From positions 3,833,547 to 3,897,546 of the forward strand of contig NZ_CP123897.1 in the NCBI RefSeq assembly GCF_029910655.1: DNA of 64,000 nt, written 5' to 3'. The position numbers were made by a program, and so were the translations under genes. Under the pieces are notes generated by a model. That model made no database searches. It saw only the letters and a program-made list of their open reading frames with translations, and had not been told where the DNA came from. Origin of the DNA: Methylomonas sp. UP202. Lineage in GTDB: Bacteria; Pseudomonadota; Gammaproteobacteria; Methylococcales; Methylomonadaceae. Below are positions 53,450-61,802 of the stretch, in pieces; the stretch's first letter is position 1, and every line of letters starts with the position of its first letter.

Positions 53450-55420
53450 TTAATTTGCGTCGCGAACCAAGCGAACGTAATGCGCGGACGTTTTGGCGTT
53501 CAAGACATAACCGCCGTCCTCGAACGACACCCCCCACGCGTTGCCGTCGGACGAATCGGAATTGGACCAATAATCCGCCGTTTGGCTATTCGGATAAAAA
53601 TCGTAGTCGATCAGGCGCGTGACCCGCGCAGATGCATCGTCGGTTCGGGCGCCGACTAGGCTGAGCAATTCCTCGGCGGTCGGCAAGCGCCAATCGAAGG
53701 CACCGCACAAACCTTGGGCGTTCACCGATTGCACATAGGCCTGAGCTTCGCTCCAGGTGTACACGTTATCCTTGTCGCGTAATCCACCATCATCGCTTTT
53801 TACCTCCCAAATCAGGCCGCTGCTGTTATCCTTGACGCAAGACCAACTGGCGCTACTGGCAATCGCCGCCACGCCGTTCGTATTCAATTTGGTCAAACCG
53901 ACCAGGCTTGGGCTAGCACTGACCTCGCAAGACAACGGCGCGGTCGTCAGACTAAAACTCACGGTCTGATTGCCGTCCAAATTTAGCGGATTGCCATCGA
54001 GGGCCAAACTCCATGCCTTGCCGTGACGGCCCGACAACACGCCGGTACCGGCGGAAACGGCAACCGAGAAGGTTTTGGTTTCGCCTATCCCCCAATTATT
54101 GGCCGCCGCGGGCGACATGGCGCCTATCGTCAAATTGCCGGTCGCCGAACCGGGCGACAAGCTTACATTGTTCAACACGACGCTGCTGTCGTTGCGGATA
54201 TCCCATTTCACGGTACGGCCGCCCCCCTGAGCGATCTGGCTACCATCGACCACGGCGGCGTTGTTTTCGAAATAACGACGCACCAACACCAAATGGATAT
54301 TCGGATTTGGCGTTTGCAAGCTGAAACCGATTTGCTGGCTATTATCCAACGTCAACGCTGTACCGCCACCGTAACTCAAATTCCAGTTTAACGCATGACT
54401 TCCACCTAAATCGTCGGCGGGCGCGGACACCGTGACCGAAAAGGTCTTGCTTTCGCCGCTCGCCCAACTGGCGACCGACGCCGGCGAGATCGCGGCGACC
54501 TGCAAGTTACCGGTCGCCGTACCCGCCGCGAGCACGACGCTGTCGAGCGAGGTGTTGCTATTATTTTTCACAACCCAATTCAGCACTTTGGACGTACCCT
54601 GAGTGATCGAATCGCCGGCCTGATAGGTGTCGGAAGAGTCGCTGCCGTAATAGGCGTTCAGCAACGAAACGCTAACGATGGGCGCTACCGAAAGTTGCGC
54701 CGATAATCCGCTGTCGTTACCGGCGATCGGCAAACTCTGGCCGCTGTCGTAACTGAAGGTCCAAGCCTGTTGATAGCTACCGGCCGGTATCGTCGCCGGG
54801 GCTATCGCGCTCACCGAAAAGTCCTTGGTAACGCCGTTCGCCCAATCATCGGTACTCTCCGGCTGAATCGTTGTATACGTCAGACCACCGGTGCCGTTCC
54901 CAGCGACCAACGCAATTTTACAAGAACTGATGCCGCCTTCCCTCGCGCACAAGGTGTAGCCGCTGTCGTTGCGCACGCTCCAAGTCAACACCTGGGTCTG
55001 ACCGGCGGCTATCGCCTGATTGGCGTTAAAATTTTGCGAAACCAGGGTCAAACCCGGCGCATTCGGCACGACCGTGACGCTGACGACCGCGTACGCCTTG
55101 GGCTTGGCTTTGTCGGTGACGGTCAACATGAATTTCAGCGTCCCGGCAACCGACGGACTAACGAAACTAGCGGACGCGCGATTGGCGTTACGCAACTTGA
55201 CTTTCTTGCCGCTGATCTGCCGCCATTGCCAGCGCTTGACGGCCTTGGTCACATCCGATGCGCTGCCGCTCAACGTGACGGTCGCGTTGTAGAGGACGGT
55301 CTGATTCGAACCCGCACTGGCGGACAGAACGGCCCAACAGTTCTTCACGGGCCCCACCATCAAAAACAGAGCGAGCCAGATTAAGCGAAACCAAACTTTA
55401 CCAGTCAAAAATCGATTCAT
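53450..55420 (-). CDS. Surface protein with PKD-like, repeated beta and C-terminal DUF1566 domains
   Basis: I start at the ATG at 55418-55420 (MNRFLTGKVWF), giving 656 residues with a signal peptide ending CWA. After it come a PKD-like Ig domain (SASAGSNQTVLYNATVTLSGSAS, about 30-115) and three related modules of about 120-130 residues, each with 'A.GqTq.ltWsVrNdSg....v.l..G..tG.L....I.P.s...WA.GetK.FsV.v.A' wording. Last is a DUF1566/Lcl C-terminal domain (GLIWEVKSDDGG, FDWRLPTAEELLSLV, YWSNSDSSDGNAWGVSF). DUF1566 domains occur in adhesins and surface proteins. The gene lies 43 bp upstream of the TlpA gene on the same strand. Confidence 0.85.
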   Translation of the reverse strand: MNRFLTGKVWFRLIWLALFLMVGPVKNCWAVLSASAGSNQTVLYNATVTLSGSASDVTKAVKRWQWRQISGKKVKLRNANRASASFVSPSVAGTLKFMLTVTDKAKPKAYAVVSVTVVPNAPGLTLVSQNFNANQAIAAGQTQVLTWSVRNDSGYTLCAREGGISSCKIALVAGNGTGGLTYTTIQPESTDDWANGVTKDFSVSAIAPATIPAGSYQQAWTFSYDSGQSLPIAGNDSGLSAQLSVAPIVSVSLLNAYYGSDSSDTYQAGDSITQGTSKVLNWVVKNNSNTSLDSVVLAAGTATGNLQVAAISPASVASWASGESKTFSVTVSAPADDLGGSHALNWNLSYGGGTALTLDNSQQIGFSLQTPNPNIHLVLVRRYFENNAAVVDGSQIAQGGGRTVKWDIRNDSSVVLNNVSLSPGSATGNLTIGAMSPAAANNWGIGETKTFSVAVSAGTGVLSGRHGKAWSLALDGNPLNLDGNQTVSFSLTTAPLSCEVSASPSLVGLTKLNTNGVAAIASSASWSCVKDNSSGLIWEVKSDDGGLRDKDNVYTWSEAQAYVQSVNAQGLCGAFDWRLPTAEELLSLVGARTDDASARVTRLIDYDFYPNSQTADYWSNSDSSDGNAWGVSFEDGGYVLNAKTSAHYVRLVRDAN

Positions 55421-55502
55421 AGTCACCACGGCCAAGCTTACTTTATGCTATCGAAGCGTCATTCCTGCGGACGATTCGGCGAGATCAAACGGTTATTCGG
55501 TA

Positions 55503-57080
55503 TTAAAGCAACAATAATTCGGGTGCGATTCGTTCCATGAAAATTTTCCGGTAGCTCTCGGCCTTCCTGACCTGCATGCTTTCCATCGGATTATAATCGT
55601 CGGTAATCAGAATACCGTTGGCATCGGTCATCGCATATTCGTGCTCCGACAACCATTGAATCGGCCGAGCGAGTTCCGGCTTATTGCGATCGAATTCGAT
55701 GCCACCCCGCGAAGCCAGAAAAATAAAATCGGTGAATTCGCCTTTTTCGGTGGTGAAAACGCGAATATTCGGGAACAGACTGGCCAACGTTTTATAAACC
55801 GAGGTCACCGCGTTCGCGCCTTCGCCTTGCGTGAAACCAACGTAGTTCAGCGCCAGAATACCCTGCTCGTTCAACATCGCCCTCAAGCCACTCAACATCT
55901 CGACCGTCAGCATATGTGTCGGCTCTGAACCGCCGGTAAAACAGTCGTGGATGATGAAGTCGTAGCGCTTATTGAGCTTATTGAGCTTTTTGACTTCGTA
56001 ACGCGCATCGCCCACCAAAAATTCGCCGGTCGGCTGAAAATTGAAATACTGCTTCGCGGCATCCGCGACTACCGGATCGATTTCTATCGTATCCGTCGTC
56101 AGCCCCTTAGCTTTTAAATCGCGAGCAACATGGCCGCCGCCCAAACCGATCAGCAAGGCTTGATTGGCCTCGGGTCTGAACAACGGCGGCACCAAACCCA
56201 ATATCACCTGATACCCCAGCAAACTGCGACCTTGGGCTTTTTCGACCGCACTCAGCACCGAAGAATCGGACAACAGCAAGCGAAAGCCCTTGCGCTCGTC
56301 GTCGACGACTCTAACCCAGCCGTAGATGCTTTCCTGTTCGTGCAACACCTTAAAGCCGCCGACCGATTTGACGGTCTTCGCATAGCCATTCGCCGCCAAC
56401 GTACAAGTCAGCGCGGCCACCAATACTACCGAAAACGTCGCCCCACCCGTTGACGGCGCCGGCCTGTCGAAAACCAGTAAACCGATCACCACCACTAATA
56501 ACGCCAGACTCAAGCTGAACACGATCGCGCGGGTACCGAATTCCGGCAATAAATAGAAAGCCAGCAACAGTGTGCCGATCACGCTGCCGACGGTGCTGAC
56601 CGCATACACCGAACCGACTGCCCGGCCTACACCCCGCAAGTCGCGAGTGGCCATTTTGATAACGTAAGGCCCGACCATCGCCAGCGAAGTCAGCGGCAGC
56701 GTAAACAATAACAACGCACTGACAAACGCGCCGCCGCGTATTCCCAAGGGATTAGTCCACGTCATTACCGGACCGCCGAGAAACGGAATCAGCGCCGTTG
56801 TCACCGAAGCCAGCGCCAAAATATGCGCCAGCCGCAAGGCCGGATAACGATCCGACAAATAACCGCCCAGGTAGTAACCGATCGCCAACGCAATCATCGT
56901 CACCGAAATCAGCGCGGTCCAAACGTATAAGCTGACCCCATAAAACGGCGCGATAATTCGCGTACCCAGTAGTTCCAATATCATCACCGCGCCGCCACTA
57001 ATCGTCACTAGGGCAAACAACGCGGCGGCGCTCAATGCGCCGCTCCGCGCTTTAGAATCGGTTAAACCGTTTTCAGACAT
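55503..57080 (-). CDS. Membrane-fused spermidine-synthase-like (SAM-dependent) protein
   Basis: The start at 57078-57080 (MSENGLTDSKARSG) gives 525 residues. The first ~230 contain about seven membrane helices of MFS-like type (GGAVMILELLGTRIIAPFYG, TMIALAIGYYLGGYLSDRYP). The rest is a cytoplasmic spermidine-synthase-like SAM-binding domain (LLIGLGGGHVARDLKAKG near 313, IEIDPVVADAAKQYF). The usual GGGDGG Asp of aminopropyltransferases is His here (GGGH), so true spermidine synthesis is doubtful. Fusions of this kind are widespread and unassigned. It is the most upstream gene of the same-strand group reaching down to 48774, 83 bp before the PKD/DUF1566 gene. Confidence 0.85.
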   Translation of the reverse strand: MSENGLTDSKARSGALSAAALFALVTISGGAVMILELLGTRIIAPFYGVSLYVWTALISVTMIALAIGYYLGGYLSDRYPALRLAHILALASVTTALIPFLGGPVMTWTNPLGIRGGAFVSALLLFTLPLTSLAMVGPYVIKMATRDLRGVGRAVGSVYAVSTVGSVIGTLLLAFYLLPEFGTRAIVFSLSLALLVVVIGLLVFDRPAPSTGGATFSVVLVAALTCTLAANGYAKTVKSVGGFKVLHEQESIYGWVRVVDDERKGFRLLLSDSSVLSAVEKAQGRSLLGYQVILGLVPPLFRPEANQALLIGLGGGHVARDLKAKGLTTDTIEIDPVVADAAKQYFNFQPTGEFLVGDARYEVKKLNKLNKRYDFIIHDCFTGGSEPTHMLTVEMLSGLRAMLNEQGILALNYVGFTQGEGANAVTSVYKTLASLFPNIRVFTTEKGEFTDFIFLASRGGIEFDRNKPELARPIQWLSEHEYAMTDANGILITDDYNPMESMQVRKAESYRKIFMERIAPELLLL

Positions 57081-57303
57081 GACTGACCAAACTTTGAGTA
57101 AGAAGTAAAAACCTATTGATCGCCGCGAACTTCCTAACAAGTACTCGATCGGTAATCGGGCCGGGCATTATAAGCGCGAAAAACCAAATCGTCCGTTGCC
57201 GGCATCGAATCGACAGTATGCCGGCGACTAAAGAAAAACGCCTCGGCCATCGAATGTCATTTAAAGCGGCATCCTTAAGCGTCACAAACCGGCCCGATGG
57301 CGT

Positions 57304-57349
57304 CAAAACAAAAACGAGCGCTTGCCCCAATCCCTGGGGCAAGCGCTCG
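57304..57349 (-). terminator. Strong terminator after the 57407 VPLPA gene
   Basis: A 15-pair stem (CGAGCGCTTGCCCCA with TGGGGCAAGCGCTCG, 57315-57349) with a five-base loop, followed on the minus strand by TTTTTGTTTT. Confidence 0.95.
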
Positions 57350-57406
57350 CGAATGGTTGGCATCCCGCCAATATGTTATCGAATCAATCTGATAACCTTC
57401 CTTGAA

Positions 57407-58459
57407 TTAAGCGCTACGCGCGCGGCGTTTCATGCCCAGGAAACCCATCAATGCGCTACCGAACAACCAAACCGCACCAGGAACCGGAACGGTGGTTACG
57501 CTGAAGTTGCTGATAGTCAAACCGCGGGCCAAACGGTCGGCTGTGTAGGCTGCCGCGTACTGGCTACCGGCGGTGGCGCCGCCGTTGACAATGTCGTTGA
57601 ACAACTGGGTGTAATCCGCGACATTGGCGCCGCCGATTGCCAGGGTATAGACGCCGGCGTGCAAAAAGCCATTCCAAGACACGCTGTTATCAACCGTACC
57701 GTCGGCCGCTAAAACGCCAGTAGTTCCGCCTGATGAGTTGGTGAAGCTGGAACCCGCCGCGGCGTCCGCACCCGATTTGCCGGTATAGGTAATCGTTGCG
57801 ATCTTAGCAGTATCTAAATTACCCAAATAGTTTGGTCCATGGGTATCGGTCGCGCCGGAAGTGCCATTGTTGCCTGTGGTAATACTGCCGTTGGTATCGA
57901 ACACGCCCCACAAACCGGTAGGGTTAGCGGCTGTGCCGGCCGCCGCGCCACCGCGAACGTCATTGACACCCGCGAACGGCGACCAAGAAGCAAAATCAGG
58001 CGCTCCCGCCAAATATGCAGCGGTATCGGGATCAGCCGCGGTTGAAGCGACATCGCCCACGCCGTCGTGCGAGGAAGCTGGAACCACGCCGTTGTACAAC
58101 GAGAAGCCTGGGTTCAAGGTGCTTGCACCATTGGCATTGGTTGTACCGGTAATGGTGAAGCTAACATTCGCGTCTTTTTCCAGAATGAAATAACGGAAGC
58201 GGATGTCGTGAGTATTACCCAAGGAATCCGGGTTCAAACCGGCCAGATAACCGCCGTTGCTGGATACGGTGGGTGTAAAGTTTGCCGCAGCTCCATAGGT
58301 ACTTGTCGCGCCTTGGGTGTTACCTGTCAACGGATCGTAAGTGCCCGCGCCCCAGTACAAAGCGGAACCGTAACCCACGTGCGCCATCGCTTGACCGGAC
58401 ATTAATGCCATACCGCCAACTAACGTTAAAACCGAAGCTTTTAAAGTCATTTTTTTCAT
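57407..58459 (-). CDS. VPLPA-CTERM surface protein, same family (member 5)
   Basis: The ATG at 58457-58459 (MKKMTLKASVLTL) gives a 350-residue protein with a signal peptide ending AMA and mature HVGYGSALYWGAG. Motifs: LGNTHDIRFRYFIL, LNPGFSLYNG with SSHD, YLGNLDTAKI, HAGVYTLAIGG. The tail VPVPGAVWLFGSALMGFLGMKRR is a full sorting signal. It is Ala/Gly/Thr-rich compared with the other members. The leader carries the second riboswitch candidate (58539-58632), and a strong terminator follows, so it is a single-gene unit. Confidence 0.86.
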   Translation of the reverse strand: MKKMTLKASVLTLVGGMALMSGQAMAHVGYGSALYWGAGTYDPLTGNTQGATSTYGAAANFTPTVSSNGGYLAGLNPDSLGNTHDIRFRYFILEKDANVSFTITGTTNANGASTLNPGFSLYNGVVPASSHDGVGDVASTAADPDTAAYLAGAPDFASWSPFAGVNDVRGGAAAGTAANPTGLWGVFDTNGSITTGNNGTSGATDTHGPNYLGNLDTAKIATITYTGKSGADAAAGSSFTNSSGGTTGVLAADGTVDNSVSWNGFLHAGVYTLAIGGANVADYTQLFNDIVNGGATAGSQYAAAYTADRLARGLTISNFSVTTVPVPGAVWLFGSALMGFLGMKRRARSA

Positions 58460-58538
58460 AGTTATTTTTACCGTAATAATTATTATCCCTCTGACAGACC
58501 TTGAATTCGCAGTGAACCCCAAATCCGCCCCTTACATC

Positions 58539-58632
58539 GATTGCAACCCGGCCGTCCCTTCCCCCTAAGAGGACCCGTGGCTTTCCGGCTTCGCCTCGCG
58601 GCGAATGTGGCGAACCATCCCTGGCAAAACGT
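58539..58632 (-). ncRNA. Candidate c-di-GMP-I-like (GEMM) riboswitch upstream of the 57407 gene
   Basis: On the minus strand: GGTTCGCCACA, a perfect hairpin TTCGCC-GCGA-GGCGAA, GCCGGAAAGCCACGGGTCC, a small variable stem, then GACGGCCGGGTTGCAA. AAAGCCACGGGTC and the 3' GCCGGGTTGC closely recall GEMM-I aptamers of deltaproteobacteria. Compared with 37611-37710 the stem keeps pairing although its sequence changed (CCCGCC/GGCGGG versus TTCGCC/GGCGAA), which supports a real RNA structure. It lies in the 5' leader, about 80 bases from the ATG at 58459. Confidence 0.6.
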
Positions 58633-58663
58633 CCTGTTTTCTCCTCATTTCCCAAAACGAAAG

Positions 58664-59452
58664 TCAACCTTTGGCGCTATTGCGTTTCCTTGCCGTTGCC
58701 GTCAAACCCGCCAAGACCGGCGCGAACAACCATACTGCCGCCGGCAAAGGCACCGCCGTCACGCTTAAGGAAATCTGGCCGTCCAAACCCTCCAGCGCGG
58801 TTGCAGCGTCATAAACCGTTCCGCCGCCGGCCGCGATCGTATAATCGCCGGCGCCCAACAGATAATTCACCAGCGACACCGAATTGCCTCCCGCAGGACC
58901 AACGTGAGTCAGATATTGAATTACCGCCCATTCACCGCTGTTATTGGCCATGCTCCAGGAATCCAGAGCATCGAACTGGCCGCGATATTCGACGTGTTCA
59001 GTATCGCGAAACGGCGACAGCACCCCATTATCCACCGGCGAAGCCAGCTTGACGACATGCGGCGTTGGCGTGGAAACCAATACTTTAGGATTCAACGGAT
59101 CTACCGTCGTATCGTCGTGCGCTTCAGCCGCGAACAGCCCCGAATACAAGCTAAATGCCGGGTTCAACGCATCTGTTCCACTAATATCGGTAAAAGTGAT
59201 CGTCACTAACGAAGATTGGTCCAGATGAAATTTGAAAAATGTCCCACCCGCCAGCGAGTGACTATCGCCCAACGCAGCCTCGGTACCGTTATGCCAACCA
59301 AAATTGGTAAACGTTCCGCCGTTGACGCCACCCGGCGACGAAATCGGATCGCTTAAATCCGCGTAATCGACATGCGCCAGCGCCTTTCCGGACAAACCGC
59401 ACAGCGACACGACAGCTAGCGCCGCCCAATTAAACCTATTCATATTCAACAT
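58664..59452 (-). CDS. VPLPA-CTERM surface protein, same family (member 6)
   Basis: A start at 59452 (MLNMNRFNWAAL, GGGGGA upstream; 59443 also possible) gives 262 residues. Signal peptide ends ALA; mature HVDYADLSDPISS. Motifs: LGDSHSLAGGTFFKFHL, LNPAFSLYSG with AHDD and DPLNP, LSPFRDT, YRGQFDALDSWSMANNSGEW, LGAGDYTIAAGGG. The tail is VPLPAAVWLFAPVLAGLTATARKR. It is the shortest full-motif member and the clearest statement of the family pattern. It lies between members 5 and 7 on the same strand with separate leaders. Confidence 0.87.
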   Translation of the reverse strand: MLNMNRFNWAALAVVSLCGLSGKALAHVDYADLSDPISSPGGVNGGTFTNFGWHNGTEAALGDSHSLAGGTFFKFHLDQSSLVTITFTDISGTDALNPAFSLYSGLFAAEAHDDTTVDPLNPKVLVSTPTPHVVKLASPVDNGVLSPFRDTEHVEYRGQFDALDSWSMANNSGEWAVIQYLTHVGPAGGNSVSLVNYLLGAGDYTIAAGGGTVYDAATALEGLDGQISLSVTAVPLPAAVWLFAPVLAGLTATARKRNSAKG

Positions 59453-59730
59453 AAGTCCCCCAAGTAAAAAGATCCAACGTCCGTGCCGATGAAAACCAAC
59501 TTTCATCAATCGTCCGACAACACAATAGCCAATCCAAAAATCTTTTCTATACTTCGTCGGCTAAGCTAGGCCATGTTACAGCAAATCGCATGCCATGAAT
59601 TTTTCCCGCACAAAGCTTAGAAGACGCGCGGGCAAATTAATTAAACTATGTTATATCCAATAGCAATATCGGCAAATCCCACACATCCTCGATCAGACCA
59701 AGACCCAGCCCGAGAACAGCTTTCTCTATG

Positions 59731-59758
59731 CAAAAAAAACGGCCCATACGGGCCGTTT
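59731..59758 (-). terminator. Terminator after the 59826 VPLPA gene
   Basis: AAACGGCCC-ATAC-GGGCCGTTT (59737-59758); on the minus strand it is followed by eight T residues (plus-strand A-run at 59732-59739). Confidence 0.93.
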
Positions 59759-59825
59759 ACAACCAATAACACGTCCTTGTGCCTTTTATTCATCGGTTAC
59801 CTAACGGTATTTCCAAGTCGGAAAT

Positions 59826-60965
59826 TCAGGCAACCAACACTTTACGGCGATTCAAGCCCACGAATCCAGCCAAGACGGTACCGAACAACCATACCGCGCC
59901 TGGCACCGGAACCGGCGCCGCAACCGACGCCGAAAATTCTAGGTGGCCATGCAAATTAGTGAGCCCGAAAGAATCCAATGCACCCAAAGTTCCCAGGGTA
60001 CTATTGGCAACAGCACCCAACGCGCCTGAGGCGGCTATGGTGTAGTTACCGGCGGTGAGCGTGATGACCAAGGTTTCCAAAGTATCTTCGGCATTGGCGC
60101 TGAAGCCGTTAGCCGCTACTTCGGCGCTGGCATTGGCGTTTACGCCGGCCAGATAAGCAATATTGCCCCAGTTACCGGAAACGTTGGATTGACCCCAGTT
60201 CGCCAAGGCATTGAACTGACCGACATAGGTTCCCGGGCTGCCAGCCTTGCTGGTATCGCGGAAGGACGAAGCGATGCCTTGCGCGTCCACCGGCGCGGTA
60301 GCCGAATCCAGCACGTCTTGAACCTTGCCGGTCGGCACCACCGAAGGATTGGCTTTATCACTAGCATCGTCGTGGGCTTGGTAGTTCAACACGCCGCTGT
60401 ACAAGGTAAACGCGGAGTCGATATAGGTGCCGTCGCTATCGACATTCCACTTGATCGTCACCGTCGAGGTTTGATCCAGACGGAAGTTGAAAAAGTCGAC
60501 CTTATGGCTATCGCCCAACAACGTCTGTGTACCGGCGCCCCAACCGAAATCGGTTACGTCGGTGACGTCAACCGTGGCGCTACTGGCGGCGGAGGTGTAG
60601 TTAACGTTGGAAAACGAGCCGACGCCGGTATAGCTTTGGTTAGTGGCGTTCCACAGGTTCGGGTCGTTCAGCGGACGATCGCTCTGCGCGCTAATGGCCG
60701 CACCGATACCGTTGGCGGCACGTTGAGCACTCGTCAAACCGGAACCCGCCACGGCTAAAACCGCCGCTGGTGTTTCGCCATACTGCGCGGTGGAAGCCGC
60801 TTTACCGGCAGCCGTCAGATCGCCAATTTGCGCCCCCTGGTTGAGATCGTAATACTCGACGTGCGCTTGAGCTTGCTGAGCCACCCCAGCCAGCGCCAGC
60901 GCAATGCCCAGACCCAACTTAGATGCCGATTTAGCATTCGATTTGTAAAAAACTTTGTTTTTCAT
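59826..60965 (-). CDS. VPLPA-CTERM surface protein, HVEYYDLNQ family (member 7)
   Basis: The 379-residue protein starts at 60965 with GGAGAA upstream; signal peptide ends QQAQA, mature HVEYYDLNQGAQIGDLTAAG. Motifs: LGDSHKVDFFNFRL, IDSAFTLYSG with AHDD, SSFRDT, YVGQFNALANWGQSN, LTAGNYTIAASGALG, NLHGHLEFS. The tail VPVPGAVWLFGTVLAGFVGLNRRK is a full sorting signal. It is the closest relative of member 4 (48774) and differs mainly in having this tail and an Ala-rich insert after residue 60. A strong terminator follows. Confidence 0.88.
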   Translation of the reverse strand: MKNKVFYKSNAKSASKLGLGIALALAGVAQQAQAHVEYYDLNQGAQIGDLTAAGKAASTAQYGETPAAVLAVAGSGLTSAQRAANGIGAAISAQSDRPLNDPNLWNATNQSYTGVGSFSNVNYTSAASSATVDVTDVTDFGWGAGTQTLLGDSHKVDFFNFRLDQTSTVTIKWNVDSDGTYIDSAFTLYSGVLNYQAHDDASDKANPSVVPTGKVQDVLDSATAPVDAQGIASSFRDTSKAGSPGTYVGQFNALANWGQSNVSGNWGNIAYLAGVNANASAEVAANGFSANAEDTLETLVITLTAGNYTIAASGALGAVANSTLGTLGALDSFGLTNLHGHLEFSASVAAPVPVPGAVWLFGTVLAGFVGLNRRKVLVA

Positions 60966-61802
60966 GTGTTCTCCATTGAAGGATTAATAAATTTCAACGA
61001 TTCGTGCCACTAAGGCCTCAAGTAACCCAAGTACGAAAATTATAGCAACTTACAGACCATAACTTGTTGTAACGGATTTCGAGGGTCGCCAGCACCCATC
61101 GTAATAACTATGTTATTTAACGATGGGCATATAGCGCTTTACCCTCAAAAAAACATCCTTCGCTGAAAATCGTGGAAATGGAGCGATAGCGATGTGACGA
61201 TTTTAGCCCCCGTGACGCTTAGTACCGGAAGGGTTCTCGCAAAAAGAAAAAATGTGGTAGGCATCGAAACGCGCCGTCAAGTCACGTAAGAGCTCATGTT
61301 TCGTCCCCTCCTCGTTGGGGGCGAAACATGACGACGCTGGCGAGTCGGCGGCGCCGACGGAAAAGTGGTCGCAAAATTTTGTCGATTTTTCGGGCAACGG
61401 ATTGCCGAAAAATCTTTCGCAACAATAGCGCGCCCCAGAACACGTCCTTAGCAAATAGGCACACTAACGTGTCTTTCTGCTAACCCCAACTTGCGGCACG
61501 TCAAAGACTCCTAATATTGTAAGAGTTGAATTGGGTTGCATCATTACCGCATCGAACACTGCCCGTGTAATGGCGATTATGCCCAGCGCACATCACTCGC
61601 GCCGCAATCCGGCCGCTCCATGGCATTCGCCGACTTAGTTGTATAAATCACACCGGAAGCGATCGGTGCTAAACGCCCTAAGGCGCTTATTTTTAGTTAC
61701 CGCATTCATCCATCCCGAATGGAAATAATCCGGAAAATTGGTTCTTAAAATCTAAGCATCGCCTAGCTCAACCCAACCCTAAATCCGTACCTCTTAAGAC
61801 CA
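60966..61802. other. Intergenic region, 837 bp, with one strong hairpin
   Basis: CATGTTTCG-TCCCC...GGGG-CGAAACATG folds at 61295-61330. Nothing else is recognised. An 83-codon minus frame (61203-61454) crosses this hairpin and has no family resemblance, so I reject it as a gene. Confidence 0.5.

Noticed and set aside
61203..61454. 83-codon minus-strand frame
   Set aside because: It runs through a perfect hairpin (61295-61330) and has no recognisable sequence features.
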